This document shows, piece by piece, positions 1 to 10,157 of a DNA stretch of 64,000 nucleotides. Location: contig NZ_LAHP01000014.1 of NCBI RefSeq assembly GCF_000987765.1, forward strand, positions 1 through 64,000. The letters run 5' to 3'. Each line of letters opens with the position of its first letter. Within the stretch, counting starts at the first letter, position 1. The notes under the pieces are model-generated. The model searched no databases, had not been told where the DNA came from, and saw only the letters and a program-made list of their open reading frames with translations. A program made the translations under genes and the position numbers. Source of the stretch: Arsukibacterium sp. MJ3. Its GTDB lineage: Bacteria; Pseudomonadota; Gammaproteobacteria; Enterobacterales; Alteromonadaceae.

Positions 1-36
1 ATCGCTTCATAACCTTCTTTTTCGCCAAGTCTCTTT

Positions 37-201
37 TTACGCTAAGTGATCGGATTGGTCTAGTTTTCTCATCGATTCTCCTGCTAATTCTACGCGGTGG
101 CTGTTGTGTAATAGTCTATCAAGTAGTGCATCAGCAACCGTTGGATTTGAGATGAGTTTGTACCAATCGGTTGCCGGTATCTGGCCGCGTATGGGGCAAC
201 T
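37..201 (-). pseudogene. istB: IS21-family istB remnant (C-terminal end)
   Basis: Reading the minus strand, about 50 codons ending in a TAA at 37-39 encode the typical tail of an IstB helper ATPase: IPATDWYKLISNPTVADALL followed by DRLLHNSHRVELAGESMRK. IstB assists the IS21 transposase (IstA). The ATPase core (Walker A and B) is absent: upstream of about position 200 the frame continues into unrelated residues (FFAYHRQVLKK). This is therefore a truncated or rearranged copy, and no istA is visible. The short recognisable stretch matches the family strongly; the exact breakpoint is uncertain. Confidence 0.72.
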
Positions 202-222
202 AGTTTTCTTCAAGACTTGTCG

Positions 223-342
223 ATGGTAAGCGAAAAAGCGTTCTTAGAAAAAATATTTTTAGCATTATTTATTGCCATTGGCTTAATCATTACTGAACAG
301 GTTTTAGCGTTAAAAAAGCAAAATTATCCATCAAGTTATTGA
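223..342 (+). other. possible C-terminal remnant of a membrane protein
   Basis: An open frame running from the istB breakpoint to a TGA at 340-342 encodes about 39 residues. It contains one hydrophobic segment (FLALFIAIGLIITEQVLAL) followed by a short basic tail. Such an ending resembles the last helix of a small-molecule transporter. There is no convincing ribosome binding site, so it may be the tail of a gene broken by the insertion sequence. It could equally be chance coding. Confidence 0.2.
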
Positions 343-356
343 GTAATTACGTGTAT

Positions 357-383
357 AAAAAAGCCCGGCTAACATAACCGGGC
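357..383 (-). terminator. rho-independent terminator of the TPR-protein gene
   Basis: GCCCGG (363-368) pairs with CCGGGC (378-383) around a 9-base loop. On the minus strand the stem is followed by six T residues (A run at 357-362). It lies 64 bases past the stop of the minus-strand gene ending at 447. Confidence 0.8.
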
Positions 384-446
384 AAAGGACGAGGGTAAAA
401 CGGGGTAAAACTTTTAACAGTTAAAGCGGTTTACAATTAAAACAGG

Positions 447-971
447 TTATTCTGCGGCGTTATAAGCGAATTGCTGGGTTTCTGTGCCGTTAATGTCGGC
501 CGTTAAGCGCGCCAGGTTGTGCTGGTTAATCGCGTTAGCGTTTAACGATACTGCGCGTTTAAAGTCGTCTAAGGCGGCCACTTTGTCGCTGGCCAGCACA
601 TGCATTACGCCACGGTTACTATAAGCCAGTGCACGCATTTCGCGCTTGGCGTCGGCTGGCATGGCTGATGTGCTTTGTGCCAGCGTCACGGCCTTGCTGC
701 AGGCACTTTGCGCTTGGTCAATTTGGTTTAAGCGGCTGTAGGCAACACACAGGCTCATCTGCAATGAAAAGCTGTCAGCTGTTGTCCCACGATAGTTGGT
801 CACTTCGCTAATACCTTGCACTAACTGGCCTGCCTGAATAGTAGTTACGCCTGGGGTATCTTCAATTAACGCCATTTTGTAACCATTGCTCGCAGCGAAA
901 GCGAGAAATGGACTTGAAGTCAGCACGCTTAATGCCACTACGGTAGCAAATTTTTTGGCTGTGAAGGTCAT
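447..971 (-). CDS. exported tetratricopeptide-repeat protein, function unknown
   Basis: A 174-residue protein with a clear Sec signal peptide (about residues 1-26, cleavage after AFA). Two helix-turn-helix units in the mature part look like TPR repeats, around residues 68-95 and 110-145 (pattern A-Y-x-N-R-G-V then A-L-x-D-F-x-R-A-V). It is probably a periplasmic scaffold, but no partner is evident. The start is supported by a GGGAG ribosome site 8 bases upstream. The gene stands alone: a terminator follows at 357-383 and a 9-base palindrome lies 131-153 bases upstream. It lies between the IS remnant and a LysR gene, so it may belong to a variable region. Confidence 0.6.
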   Translation of the reverse strand: MTFTAKKFATVVALSVLTSSPFLAFAASNGYKMALIEDTPGVTTIQAGQLVQGISEVTNYRGTTADSFSLQMSLCVAYSRLNQIDQAQSACSKAVTLAQSTSAMPADAKREMRALAYSNRGVMHVLASDKVAALDDFKRAVSLNANAINQHNLARLTADINGTETQQFAYNAAE

Positions 972-1101
972 GTCGTATTCTCCCTTGGATTAATGTGGTC
1001 GCCGGCTTTTTTGGTAAAACGTTTGCTGGTAATAAGTGTTGCGGCGACAGACATACTTTAGCCAAGGGTAACGGGCCTGACAAACGAGATAAATCACACT
1101 G

Positions 1102-1124
1102 ACAGGTTAAAAAAATTAACCTGT
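1102..1124. promoter_or_regulatory. perfect inverted repeat, operator-like
   Basis: ACAGGTTAA (1102-1110) and TTAACCTGT (1116-1124) form perfect 9-base arms around five A residues. It sits in the 198-base gap between the LysR stop and the start of the exported TPR protein. No T run follows on the minus strand, so an operator is more likely than a terminator, but a weak terminator for the LysR gene cannot be excluded. Confidence 0.4.
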
Positions 1125-1169
1125 AATCGCACTGTGGCTGTCATATATATATGTTATAGAGCCAGATCA

Positions 1170-2057
1170 TTAGCGATGGGCTGGCTTAAAACTGTTTAAT
1201 ACCCAGTCAATTAACAGCTGCACTTCGGGCCGATTAGCATCGGCATCGTGCCGCACCAAATAGTAACGGTCACGGCTTAACAGCTCTTGTTCAAACAGCC
1301 TTACCAGGCTGCCGCTACTAAACCAGCTTTGGCTGATGGGCAGCGGAATAAGCGCCACCCCTAAGCCCTGCTGTGCCGCACGGGCCACGCTAAACATGCT
1401 GTCGAGCTGAATAATTTGTTTCGGTTTAAAGTTATGGTAACCGACATGCTCAGCCCATTGATGCCAGGCATGTGGCCGTGCCTGATGCAAAATAAGCGGG
1501 GTTTTTTCCAGTGCACGATAACTTTTGCCGTGAATTTGCTCGTAAAGCTTCGGGTTGCAAGCCGGCACATAGCTAATGGGGAATAAATCGTAGGCCTGTG
1601 TTTCATCTGGCTGTTTGCCGGATAACTCAATGGATAAGTCAGTATATTTCGGGCTATCGCGGCGCGATTTAACCGTTTCCAGCTTTAAATTTATAGTGGG
1701 ATATTGTGCGGACCAGCCAATTAATTTGTGTACAAACAACTCACTGGCAAAAAATTCCGGCATCGAAATACTCACTTCCTGCACCCGCTCTACCTGGCTA
1801 AACTCGGCAATGGTATCAGCTAACTGCGCCAATAACGGCTGCACTTGCTGATAAAAGCGTTTGCCGGTCTCGGTAAGCACAATGGCGCGGGTTTTGCGCT
1901 CGAATAAACTGAGGTTTAAGTTATCTTCTAGCTGCTTAATCTGATGACTAACCGCTGATGGCGTTAAGTACAGCTGCTTGGCGGTTTCTTTAAAACTTAA
2001 ACAGTCGGCAGCTACGCAAAAACAGCGCAAGCCACGCAGTGGCGTATGGATAGTCAT
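1170..2057 (-). CDS. LysR-family transcriptional regulator
   Basis: A 295-residue LysR-type regulator of normal family length. The N-terminal winged helix-turn-helix (residues about 5-65) contains the typical core SFKETAKQLYLTPSAVSHQI followed by LEDNLNLSLFER. A periplasmic-binding-protein-like effector domain follows (about 90-290). The N-terminus (TPLRGLRCFCVAA) resembles the GcvA subgroup. It is divergent from cdd-deoA with 170 bases between, the usual arrangement when a LysR protein controls its neighbour. That makes nucleoside salvage a candidate target, but this is inference because cdd-deoA is more often under CytR/DeoR in relatives. Confidence 0.85.
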   Translation of the reverse strand: MTIHTPLRGLRCFCVAADCLSFKETAKQLYLTPSAVSHQIKQLEDNLNLSLFERKTRAIVLTETGKRFYQQVQPLLAQLADTIAEFSQVERVQEVSISMPEFFASELFVHKLIGWSAQYPTINLKLETVKSRRDSPKYTDLSIELSGKQPDETQAYDLFPISYVPACNPKLYEQIHGKSYRALEKTPLILHQARPHAWHQWAEHVGYHNFKPKQIIQLDSMFSVARAAQQGLGVALIPLPISQSWFSSGSLVRLFEQELLSRDRYYLVRHDADANRPEVQLLIDWVLNSFKPAHR

Positions 2058-2227
2058 GGTTTATATACCCGATGTTGGGTTGATGAGCTGGCAGTACACT
2101 ACTTTAGCGTACAGAGTGTTACATTTACAGTGCGTTACGCCTGCTAAACGTATGCTTAACTAACGGGCTTGACCTGCAACGGTTTCGCGGCAACACTGTA
2201 CAGCCGTAATTTAGCAGGTTAACCCGC

Positions 2228-2659
2228 GTGACAGCAATTAATTGGGCAGCACTTAATGCTGCCGCCAAAGCCGCCTCAGAGCAGGCCTATGCACCTTATA
2301 GTCAATTCCCGGTTGGTGTGGCCGTCCAAGCCGAAAGTGGCAATATTTATTATGGCTGTAATGTCGAAAACGCTTCGTATGGCGCAACCGTTTGTGCCGA
2401 GCGCAATGCCATTGCGGCTGCGGTAGTCGCTGGCGAGCGCAAGCTAAGCGCCTTATTGGTGTATACCCCGCAGCGTAATCTTACCCCGCCCTGTGGTATG
2501 TGTCGCCAGGTTATTGCTGAATTTTTTCAGCCAGACGCCCCTATTACCAGCAGTAACCATTTAGGTGAGCAACAAAGCTGGAACGTACAACTGCTGATAC
2601 CCGATGCCTTTACGCCAATGTATCTGGCCGCCAGTGCAAAAATTAATAAGGACAGCTAA
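2228..2659 (+). CDS. cdd: cytidine deaminase
   Basis: Converts cytidine and deoxycytidine to uridine and deoxyuridine plus ammonia in the cytosol. At 143 residues it is the short homotetrameric class, unlike the ~294-residue dimeric E. coli enzyme. Visible zinc site: Cys56 and catalytic Glu58 in the CAERNA motif, then Cys88 and Cys91 in PPCGMC. Tyr and Asn residues in the segment CNVENASYG bind the nucleoside. Translation begins at a GTG. Two bases separate it from deoA, so the two form a pyrimidine salvage operon. Confidence 0.93.
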   Translation: MTAINWAALNAAAKAASEQAYAPYSQFPVGVAVQAESGNIYYGCNVENASYGATVCAERNAIAAAVVAGERKLSALLVYTPQRNLTPPCGMCRQVIAEFFQPDAPITSSNHLGEQQSWNVQLLIPDAFTPMYLAASAKINKDS

Positions 2660-2661
2660 CC

Positions 2662-3978
2662 ATGGCCATTCCACAGGAAATTATTAAAACTAAACGTAAC
2701 GGCAAGCCATTAAGCCAGGCCGACATTTATCAGTTTGTGCAGGGTTTAACCGATGACAGCTTTAGCGATAGCCAGGCCGCCGCCTTAGCAATGGCCATTT
2801 ATTTAAATGGCATGGCGGTAGACGAAATTGTGCAGTTAACGTTGGCGATGCGCGATTCTGGTAAAGTTTTACACTGGCAAGGCCGGCTGAACGGGCCGGT
2901 AGTTGATAAACACAGCACCGGTGGTGTCGGTGACAAAGTCACCCTGATGTTAGCGCCAATGGTTGCTGCTTGTGGCGCGTTTATGCCAAGCATTGCCGGG
3001 CGTGGCCTGGGCCACACCGGTGGCACGGTAGATAAATTAGAAAGCATTCCGGGTTATAGCTGCACCCAAAGCTTAAGCCGGATTGAACAGCTGCTGCCGC
3101 AACTGGGTTGTGTGATTGTTGGCCAGAGCAATGAGCTAGCCCCGGCTGATCGCCGGTTGTATGGTATTCGCGATGTCACCGCGACGGTAGAGTCGATTCC
3201 GCTTATTACTGCTTCAATTTTATCGAAAAAGCTGTCTGAGGGCCTCGATGCACTGGTGATGGACGTAAAAGTGGGTAATGGTGCCATTATGGCTACCGCC
3301 AATGATGCCAGCGCATTAGCCAGCAGTATTGTTAATACGGCTACCGGGGCTGGAGTAGCGACCCGAGCGCTGATCACCGATATGAACCAGATTTTAGGCA
3401 GTACTGCGGGTAATGCCCTGGAAGTAATGGAAACCCTGGATTATTTAACCGGTAAATACCGTGAGCCGCGGCTGCATCAGTTAACGCTGGAATTGGGTGC
3501 CAATATGCTGATGCTGGGGGGGTTGCATAATGATAAAGCCAAGGCTATAGCGGCGCTGGAATACAGTTTAAGTTCAGGTAAAGCGGCAGAGATTTTTAGT
3601 AAAATGGTGGCAGAGTTAGGTGGCCCGGCCAATTTACTGGAAAAGTCAGCGCAATATTTAGCCAGCGCACCGGTGGTACAGGATATCGTGGCAACGCAAA
3701 GCGGTTATCTTCACTATCATAATACGGTTGGCTTAGGCATGGCGGTAGTGCGTTTGGGGGGGGGCCGCTCGCATCCCAGCCAGCAGATCGATCCGGCCGT
3801 CGGCTTTAGCCATATTATGCCGGCCGGTGCCAAAATACAGCAAGGTGATGTGGTGGCGAAAGTGCATGCTGCCAGCACTGTCGCCGCCGCCTTTGCAGCT
3901 CAGGAGTACCTTGCCAGCTTAACCGTATACCCAGATGCAGTAACAGACTTACCGCTGGTACATACCACTATTGGCTAG
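2662..3978 (+). CDS. deoA: thymidine phosphorylase
   Basis: Cleaves thymidine (and deoxyuridine made by the upstream deaminase) with phosphate to the free base and deoxyribose-1-phosphate. The 438-residue length matches the family. Seen: the glycosyltransferase N-terminal helical domain, the phosphate-loop region HSTGGVGDKVTL and the family signature GRGLGHTGGTVDKLES. A C-terminal domain contains VGLGMAVVRLGGGR. An AAGGA ribosome site lies in the end of cdd. deoB, deoC and deoD are not nearby, so deoxyribose phosphate would be processed by genes elsewhere. Confidence 0.95.
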   Translation: MAIPQEIIKTKRNGKPLSQADIYQFVQGLTDDSFSDSQAAALAMAIYLNGMAVDEIVQLTLAMRDSGKVLHWQGRLNGPVVDKHSTGGVGDKVTLMLAPMVAACGAFMPSIAGRGLGHTGGTVDKLESIPGYSCTQSLSRIEQLLPQLGCVIVGQSNELAPADRRLYGIRDVTATVESIPLITASILSKKLSEGLDALVMDVKVGNGAIMATANDASALASSIVNTATGAGVATRALITDMNQILGSTAGNALEVMETLDYLTGKYREPRLHQLTLELGANMLMLGGLHNDKAKAIAALEYSLSSGKAAEIFSKMVAELGGPANLLEKSAQYLASAPVVQDIVATQSGYLHYHNTVGLGMAVVRLGGGRSHPSQQIDPAVGFSHIMPAGAKIQQGDVVAKVHAASTVAAAFAAQEYLASLTVYPDAVTDLPLVHTTIG

Positions 3979-3991
3979 CTGGCTTTAGTGA

Positions 3992-4034
3992 ACGCTGCAG
4001 TTGGCCTGACTAGCTCAGGCAAGGGCTGCAGCGT
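3992..4034. terminator. nested hairpin between convergent deoA and ndh
   Basis: Outer arms ACGCTGCAG (3992-4000) and CTGCAGCGT (4026-4034) pair perfectly over 9 bases. Inside them GCCTGA (4004-4009) pairs with TCAGGC (4015-4020). It fills the 70-base gap between two convergent genes and could stop transcription from both sides. Neither side has a U run, so rho-independent function is uncertain. Confidence 0.5.
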
Positions 4035-4048
4035 ATAAAGGGCGTAGC

Positions 4049-5344
4049 TTAATGCAACTTAAGCCGCGGCCTAACAATGCGGTTAATGCGGGCAACCATT
4101 GAGATAAACAGCATTTTTAGCCAGCCATGCAGCGCTACTTGATGCATACGGTACAATGACACATAGGCCAGCCGGGCAATCCGGCCTTCAATCATCATTG
4201 CGCCACCAACCAGATTACCCATTAAATTGCCCACCGTGCCAAAGCGACTTAACGAGATTAGTGAACCATGATCTTTATACTGAAAATCGCGTAGCGGTTT
4301 ATGGTTAAGGGTGGCGATAATATTATAAGCTACTACGCTGGCCATTTGGTGGGCCGATTGTGCTCTGGGCGGCACCCAGTTGCCATTGGCCATTTTACTG
4401 CCTGCACAGTCACCAATAGCGTAAATGCGTGGGTCAAGCTGAGTTTGCAGCTGGGTATTAACCAGCAGCTGGTTAATACGATTATTTTCCAGACCATCAA
4501 GGGTGGTTAAAAAATCGGGTGCTTTAATACCCGCTGCCCATACTTTCAGTTCAGCTTCCAGGTATTCTTCGCCCAAATGCAAACCACGATTATCGGCTGA
4601 GGTTACCTTAGTATCGGTTCGAACCGTTACCCCCAGTTTTTTTAACTCTTTTAGTGCCGCCCCAGCAATGCGTTCTGGCAACGCTGGCAAAATACGCGGG
4701 CCGGCTTCAATAACATTGATATTTAAGCGGTCTTTGCGTAAGTCAGCAAAGCCATACAAATTTAATTCAGCCGCAGCATGATATAGCTCTGCCGCCAATT
4801 CAATGCCGGTAGCACCGCCACCCACAATGGCAATATTAAGTTTATCTTTTGGATGGCCAGGTGAGTTTAATTTTAAATAGGCGTCAAGCAAATGCCGATG
4901 AAAGCGTTTAGCCTGAGCCGGGCTGTCCAAAAAGATACAGTTACTGGCAATACCCGGTGTATTAAAATCATTAGAAACACTGCCGATAGCTAGTACCAGA
5001 TAATCGTAGCTGAGTTCGCGGCTGGCTAACACTTGTTCGCCATCATCGGCATACACCGGCGCCAGCATGATTTGTTGCTGCTGCCGGTTCAGACTGAGAA
5101 AACGGCCAAGTTGAAACTCAAAGTGATGCGCTCTGGCATGTGCCCGATAGCTTAACTGAGCAATTTCATAATCTAAGGTGCCGGTAGCCACTTCGTGCAG
5201 CAACGGTTTCCAGATATGGGTATGATTTTGGTCTACCAAGGTGACTTGAGCGCGTTGTTTTTGGCCAAGTTTATTGCCAAGCCGGGTAGCCAATTCGAGA
5301 CCGCCGGCACCACCGCCGATAATAACGATGCGAGGGGGAGTCAT
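4049..5344 (-). CDS. ndh: type II NADH dehydrogenase (NDH-2)
   Basis: A single-subunit, non-proton-pumping NADH:quinone oxidoreductase of 431 residues on the inner face of the cytoplasmic membrane. The N-terminal FAD fold shows G-G-G-A-G-G at residues 10-15. A second Rossmann motif ([15 protein letters not shown]) binds NADH. The C-terminal FAD contact YAIGDCAG follows, and then a long amphipathic, arginine-rich tail that would anchor it to the membrane. It feeds electrons to ubiquinone, whose synthesis genes lie at 22.5-25.5 kb. Other pyridine nucleotide-disulfide family members are possible but the C-terminal anchor favours NDH-2. Confidence 0.85.
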   Translation of the reverse strand: MTPPRIVIIGGGAGGLELATRLGNKLGQKQRAQVTLVDQNHTHIWKPLLHEVATGTLDYEIAQLSYRAHARAHHFEFQLGRFLSLNRQQQQIMLAPVYADDGEQVLASRELSYDYLVLAIGSVSNDFNTPGIASNCIFLDSPAQAKRFHRHLLDAYLKLNSPGHPKDKLNIAIVGGGATGIELAAELYHAAAELNLYGFADLRKDRLNINVIEAGPRILPALPERIAGAALKELKKLGVTVRTDTKVTSADNRGLHLGEEYLEAELKVWAAGIKAPDFLTTLDGLENNRINQLLVNTQLQTQLDPRIYAIGDCAGSKMANGNWVPPRAQSAHQMASVVAYNIIATLNHKPLRDFQYKDHGSLISLSRFGTVGNLMGNLVGGAMMIEGRIARLAYVSLYRMHQVALHGWLKMLFISMVARINRIVRPRLKLH

Positions 5345-5408
5345 GTTGCGTTTTCCTTGTTGTTATTTTTAAACCGGATTGCACGGTACTAACGTAAAAA
5401 ACGACTAT

Positions 5409-5434
5409 AAAAAAACCGGCACGAAGGCCGGTTT
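5409..5434 (-). terminator. rho gene terminator
   Basis: AAACCGGC (5413-5420) pairs with GCCGGTTT (5427-5434) over a 6-base loop. On the minus strand it ends in a run of seven T residues. It lies 6 bases past the rho stop codon. Confidence 0.8.
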
Positions 5435-5440
5435 AGTAGG

Positions 5441-6706
5441 TTATGATTTTTGCCGCTTCATCGAGTCGAAAAATTCATCGTTGGTTTTGGTCATCAATAA
5501 TTTATCGATTAAAAATTCCATGCAATCACTTTCGTCCATCGGATGCAGAATTTTACGCAAAATCCACATTTTTTGTAGTTCTTCCGGTGAGGCCAGCAGC
5601 TCTTCCCGACGGGTACCCGAACGGTTAAATTCGATAGCTGGGAAGATCCGGCGTTCAGCAATTTTCCGCGATAAGTGCAGTTCCATATTGCCGGTACCTT
5701 TAAACTCTTCGTAAATGACTTCATCCATTTTCGAACCCGTGTCGACTAAAGCGGTGGCAATAATCGTTAAGCTGCCGCCTTCTTCAACATTCCGTGCTGC
5801 ACCAAAAAAACGTTTTGGCTTATGCAGGGCGTTAGCGTCAACACCACCGGTTAATACCTTGCCAGAGCTTGGAATAACGGTGTTGTACGCGCGGGCCAGC
5901 CGGGTGATAGAGTCCAGCAGAATAATAACGTCTTTTTTATGCTCAACCAGTCGCTTGGCTTTTTCAATAACCATTTCAGCAACCTGAACATGGCGGCTGG
6001 CCGGCTCATCAAAGGTAGATGCAATAACTTCGCCTTTTACCAGGCGCTGCATTTCAGTTACTTCTTCTGGCCGCTCGTCAATCAGCAACACCATTAACAC
6101 ACATTCCGGATGGTTGGCGGCAATAGACTGTGCAATGTTTTGTAGCAAAATGGTTTTACCCGCTTTAGGCGGTGCCACGATTAAACCACGCTGACCACGA
6201 CCTATTGGCGAGGCTAAATCAAGGATCCGGGCTGTAATGTCTTCCCGGCTGCCGTTACCGCGTTCCATTCTTAAGCGCGAATTAGCATGCAGAGCGGTTA
6301 GGTTTTCAAATAAAATTTTGTTGCGGGCTTGCTCTGGCCGGCCAAAGTTGACTTCGTTAACTTTTAGCAGAGCAAAGTAGCGCTCGCCCTCTTTTGGCGG
6401 GCGAATTAAACCAGAGATGCTGTCACCCGTGCGCAAGTTAAAGCGGCGAATTTGGCTTGGTGAAACGTAAATGTCATCCGGGCCGGCTAAGTAAGAGCTG
6501 TCTGATGAACGAAGAAAACCGAAACCATCTTGCAAAATTTCCAGCACGCCAGCGCCGAATATTTCTTCGCCATTTTTGGCATGGGCTTTTAAAATTGCGA
6601 AAATAATGTCTTGTTTGCGCAGGCGAGCCATGTTTTCTTGGCCCATAGATTCGGCCAAATCAACCAGTTCGCTAATTGGTTTCAGTTTTAGTTCTGTTAA
6701 ATGCAT
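5441..6706 (-). CDS. rho: transcription termination factor Rho
   Basis: A hexameric RNA-dependent ATPase that ends transcription of untranslated RNA. The 421 residues match E. coli Rho (419). Seen in order: the N-terminal helix bundle (1-45); the OSB-fold primary RNA site with [20 protein letters not shown]; Walker A APPKAGKT; Walker [12 protein letters not shown]; the Q-loop and R-loop; and arginine-finger region residues in SGTRREELL. It is downstream of trxA on the same strand but separated by a terminator and about 155 bases, so it probably has its own promoter and a leader, as in other enterics where rho is autoregulated. Confidence 0.97.
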   Translation of the reverse strand: MHLTELKLKPISELVDLAESMGQENMARLRKQDIIFAILKAHAKNGEEIFGAGVLEILQDGFGFLRSSDSSYLAGPDDIYVSPSQIRRFNLRTGDSISGLIRPPKEGERYFALLKVNEVNFGRPEQARNKILFENLTALHANSRLRMERGNGSREDITARILDLASPIGRGQRGLIVAPPKAGKTILLQNIAQSIAANHPECVLMVLLIDERPEEVTEMQRLVKGEVIASTFDEPASRHVQVAEMVIEKAKRLVEHKKDVIILLDSITRLARAYNTVIPSSGKVLTGGVDANALHKPKRFFGAARNVEEGGSLTIIATALVDTGSKMDEVIYEEFKGTGNMELHLSRKIAERRIFPAIEFNRSGTRREELLASPEELQKMWILRKILHPMDESDCMEFLIDKLLMTKTNDEFFDSMKRQKS

Positions 6707-6861
6707 AGTTGATGGGTTCTTGTTGGTAAAAACAGAAAATGCTTATCGGCTCGGCAATAAAAGTTTGGAAGTTGGTTTATTCGACAGACAAGCGTGGTTT
6801 AAGATATTTGCTTAGCCACACAATAGCAGTAGATGTTTAGTACGTCCAGCAGCTAAAAGCA

Positions 6862-6887
6862 AAAAGGCGTACAAAAATACGCCTTTT
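6862..6887 (-). terminator. trxA terminator
   Basis: AAAAGGCGTA (6862-6871) pairs with TACGCCTTTT (6878-6887) with a 6-base loop. In the trxA direction the stem itself ends in T residues followed by GC and TTTT. It separates trxA from rho, although the two are adjacent on the same strand. Confidence 0.75.
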
Positions 6888-6897
6888 ATCTTGTTAC

Positions 6898-7224
6898 TTA
6901 GATATTGCTGTCTAAAAACTCTTTTAATTGCGTTTTTGATAAAGCGCCGACTTTCGTTGCAGCAACTTGGCCATTTTTAAACAGCAGTAAGGTTGGAATA
7001 CCACGAATACCAAACTTAGGTGGCGTATTCGGGTTTTGGTCGATGTTTACTTTGGCAATACTAACCTTACCGCTGTATTCAACCGCAACATCTTCCAGAA
7101 TAGGTGCGATCATTTTACAAGGGCCACACCACTCTGCCCAGAAGTCGACCAACACTGGCACTTCGGCTTTTAAAACATCAGCTTCAAAACTGTCGTCCGA
7201 AACCTGTAAAATATGTTCACTCAT
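6898..7224 (-). CDS. trxA: thioredoxin 1
   Basis: A general cytosolic protein disulfide reductase of 108 residues, the family length. The redox-active site is WCGPCK at about residues 32-37. The cis-proline segment [14 protein letters not shown] faces it, and the conserved Asp and Lys of the core are present. The gene is divergent from rhlB with 101 bases between, and upstream of rho, the same arrangement as in E. coli. Confidence 0.97.
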   Translation of the reverse strand: MSEHILQVSDDSFEADVLKAEVPVLVDFWAEWCGPCKMIAPILEDVAVEYSGKVSIAKVNIDQNPNTPPKFGIRGIPTLLLFKNGQVAATKVGALSKTQLKEFLDSNI

Positions 7225-7325
7225 CTATTTCTCCGATTAGGCTGTGCAGTTACACTGCAAAAATGTATTCTCAATTTAAACGCGGCTGTTTCTTATTGCA
7301 AGCGTAACAGTTATGCTAGGCAGGT

Positions 7326-8612
7326 ATGAATAAAACTCACTTAACATCACATAAATTCGCCGATTTCGCATTGGCACCACAGATCCTTGACGCACTTGCT
7401 GCGCAAGGTTACAGCTATTGTACGCCAATTCAGGCCCAGTGTTTACCCCTGGCACTGGCTGGCAAAGACATAGCGGGTCAGGCCCAAACCGGTACCGGTA
7501 AAACCCTGGCGTTTCTAACAGCAACTTTTCATTATCTGCTTAATCATGAACCGAAGGGTTCAGGTCAGCCACGCGCCATTATTATGGCTCCTACGCGGGA
7601 GTTGGCTGTCCAAATCCACAATGATGCAATAATGTTGGCTCAAAAAACCAATTTGCGCCTTGGCCTAATATATGGAGGCGAGGGCTACGATTCTCAACGC
7701 CAATTATTAGAGCAAGGCGTAGATATTTTAATTGGAACTACCGGCCGTTTAATCGACTATTTAAAGCAAGGCTTGTATGACTTAAGTCAAATACAAGTTG
7801 TGGTGCTGGATGAAGCAGATAGGATGTTTGATTTAGGCTTCATTAAAGATATCCGTTTTATGTTTAACCGGATGCCACCCGCAACCGAGCGCTTAAGTTT
7901 ATTATTCTCTGCTACCTTGTCTTATAAGGTACAGGAACTAGCATTTGAAAAAATGAACCAGCCAGAACATATTCATGTGGCGCCAGACGAAATGACCGGC
8001 AGCCAAATTAGTGAAGAATTGTTTTACCCGGCGCATGAACACAAAATGAAGTTGCTGCTATCGCTGATGGAAGAAGATTGGCCAGATAAAGCCATTGTGT
8101 TTGCGAATACTAAACATGTTTGTGAAGATGTATACGCCTGGCTGGAAGCAGACGGACACCGGGTTGGCATGTTAACGGGCGATGTTATTCAGAAGAAGCG
8201 GCTAAAGATCCTTGATGACTTTACTACCGGTAAACTGGATATTTTGGTGGCAACTGATGTAGCAGCCCGTGGCTTACATATACCGAAAGTGAGTCATGTG
8301 TTTAATTTCGATTTACCTGATGATTGTGAAGATTATGTGCATCGAATTGGCCGAACGGGCCGCGCCGGCGAAAGCGGCAAAGCCATTAGTTTTGCCTGCG
8401 AACGCTATGCGCTCAACTTAACGGCTATTGAAGATTATATTCGGCATCCAATAACATTAACACAGTACGATGCTAATGCTTTGCTTGACGATTTAACGAT
8501 ACCAAAGCCACGAGTGCGTCGCCGTCCAGGCCAGGCGCGAACTGGCCCTGGTCGTGGCAACACCGGACGCAGCAGTAATGGCCCAAGAAACCCTCGCAGC
8601 CGACCCCGCTAA
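7326..8612 (+). CDS. rhlB: DEAD-box ATP-dependent RNA helicase RhlB
   Basis: RNA helicase of the RNA degradosome; 428 residues. Motifs in order: Q motif, I AQTGTGKT, Ia PTRELA, II DEAD, III SAT, then V ARGLHIP and [11 protein letters not shown] basic, Arg/Gly/Pro-rich tail (last 35 residues) is typical of RhlB and aids RNA and RNase E binding. Divergence from trxA and linkage to gppA repeat the E. coli order and support RhlB over other DEAD-box paralogues. The last ~35 bases overlap the likely start of gppA. Confidence 0.93.
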   Translation: MNKTHLTSHKFADFALAPQILDALAAQGYSYCTPIQAQCLPLALAGKDIAGQAQTGTGKTLAFLTATFHYLLNHEPKGSGQPRAIIMAPTRELAVQIHNDAIMLAQKTNLRLGLIYGGEGYDSQRQLLEQGVDILIGTTGRLIDYLKQGLYDLSQIQVVVLDEADRMFDLGFIKDIRFMFNRMPPATERLSLLFSATLSYKVQELAFEKMNQPEHIHVAPDEMTGSQISEELFYPAHEHKMKLLLSLMEEDWPDKAIVFANTKHVCEDVYAWLEADGHRVGMLTGDVIQKKRLKILDDFTTGKLDILVATDVAARGLHIPKVSHVFNFDLPDDCEDYVHRIGRTGRAGESGKAISFACERYALNLTAIEDYIRHPITLTQYDANALLDDLTIPKPRVRRRPGQARTGPGRGNTGRSSNGPRNPRSRPR

Positions 8613-10137
8613 TTTTCAGGTCGTTGCACCAGTCAAGCCTGTGACTGAAACATCACCGCATAGTGATATTTATGCGGTGATCGATCTCGGTTCCAACAGT
8701 TTTCACATGCTGATGGTTAAAGTGGTGGGGGGCTCGGTGCAGGTTATTGGTCGGGTTAAACGTAAAGTCCGTTTAGCTGCCGGTTTAAATGATAATTTAG
8801 TACTGAGTCGCAAAGCGATGAAACGAGGCTGGGAATGCTTAGCATTGTTTGCCGAGCGACTGCAGGATATCCCTTCTTCAAATATCCGGATTGTTGGCAC
8901 CGCCACGCTGCGGCTAGCCCAAAACGTTAAAACCTTTCTAAAAGAAGCCGAAGTTATCCTGGGCCAGCAAGTGCAGGTAATTAGCGGTGAAGATGAGGCG
9001 CGGATCATTTATCTGGGCGTGGCTCATACCTCAAATAGCGATACCAACCGGTTAGTCATTGATGTTGGCGGCGCCAGCACAGAAGTGGTTATTGGCTGTG
9101 GTTTTACGCCTGAGCTGTTAGCCAGTTTAAATATGGGGTGTGTGACTTATTTAGAACGCTATTTTAGTGACGGCGAGTTAAGTGAAGATAATTTTGCACA
9201 AGCTATTTTTGCTGCCGAGCAACAAGTGAAAACTATAAACAGTAGTTTTTTAGCTAAGGGTTGGCAAATAGCAGTGGGTGCATCAGGTACGGTGCAGGCG
9301 ATGCAGGAAATTTTGGTCGCTCAGGGTAAAGATGAAGTGATTACCTTGGGTAAACTTGAAGATATTATGCAGCAAGCAATGGCCTGTGGCCCGGTTACGC
9401 AACTTAATATTGTTGGTTTGGCACAAGAGCGTAAACAGGTTTTTGCGTCTGGGCTGGCTATTCTGATTGCGCTATTTAGAGTGCTAGCCATCAATGGTAT
9501 GACCCTGTCTGGCGGCGCGTTACGCGAAGGTGTGTTATATAGCATGTTGCCGCAATTGCAACATAGTAATGTTCGTAATCGTACGGTTTCCAGCTTGATG
9601 GTGCGCTACTTTATTGACCAGCAACATGCTGAGCGGGTAGCGGATATGGCTGTTGAGCTAGCTACTCAGCTGCAAAGCCGCTGGGATTTGCATAAATTTG
9701 AAGGCCAGAGCATGTTACAGGCTGGCGCGTTGTTACATGAGCTTGGCTTGTTAATTGAATATAAAAATCATCATCATCATGGCGCTTATATTATTAACCA
9801 CTCAGACTTACCCGGTTTTACCCGCGCTCAGCAACAATTGGTGATGGCTCTGGTTTACAACCATCGGGCTGATATTAGCCGCGAGGTGATAGCCCGCCAA
9901 ACGATGACTTCTGTATTGTTAACCGTAAGGTTAACCCGGATATTACGACTGGCAGTCATTTTGTCGATGCGCCGCCGGCATGAAGTACTGCCAGAAGTAA
10001 AAATAACCACCAAAGCCGAAACGCTTAGTTTGCATATGCCGGCTAATTGGCTGGAACAGCATCCTTTAATGCGCGCCGAACTGGAGCTGGAAGTACAATA
10101 TCAGTTTCAGGCAGGTTGGCAGTTGGTATTAAATTAG
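8578..10137 (+). CDS. gppA: guanosine-5'-triphosphate,3'-diphosphate pyrophosphatase
   Basis: Hydrolyses pppGpp to ppGpp and may cleave polyphosphate; part of the stringent response. Ppx/GppA fold in the sugar kinase/actin superfamily: phosphate-1 loop [14 protein letters not shown], then GASTEV and GASGTV motifs, with an HD-like helical C-terminal domain. Three starts are possible: GTG 8554, ATG 8578 (519 residues, overlaps rhlB by 35 bases) and GTG 8641 (498 residues, closest to E. coli GppA at 494). I list the ATG; the GTG at 8641 would avoid the overlap and fits family length better. Co-transcribed with rhlB. Confidence 0.92.
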   Translation: MAQETLAADPANFQVVAPVKPVTETSPHSDIYAVIDLGSNSFHMLMVKVVGGSVQVIGRVKRKVRLAAGLNDNLVLSRKAMKRGWECLALFAERLQDIPSSNIRIVGTATLRLAQNVKTFLKEAEVILGQQVQVISGEDEARIIYLGVAHTSNSDTNRLVIDVGGASTEVVIGCGFTPELLASLNMGCVTYLERYFSDGELSEDNFAQAIFAAEQQVKTINSSFLAKGWQIAVGASGTVQAMQEILVAQGKDEVITLGKLEDIMQQAMACGPVTQLNIVGLAQERKQVFASGLAILIALFRVLAINGMTLSGGALREGVLYSMLPQLQHSNVRNRTVSSLMVRYFIDQQHAERVADMAVELATQLQSRWDLHKFEGQSMLQAGALLHELGLLIEYKNHHHHGAYIINHSDLPGFTRAQQQLVMALVYNHRADISREVIARQTMTSVLLTVRLTRILRLAVILSMRRRHEVLPEVKITTKAETLSLHMPANWLEQHPLMRAELELEVQYQFQAGWQLVLN

Positions 10138-10157
10138 GCAGCATTGTGACTGGTTAA

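Noticed and set aside
3745-3775. Run of G in deoA suggesting a frameshift
   Set aside because: The protein reads through correctly (VVRLGGGRSHPSQ), as in the family, so the frame is intact.
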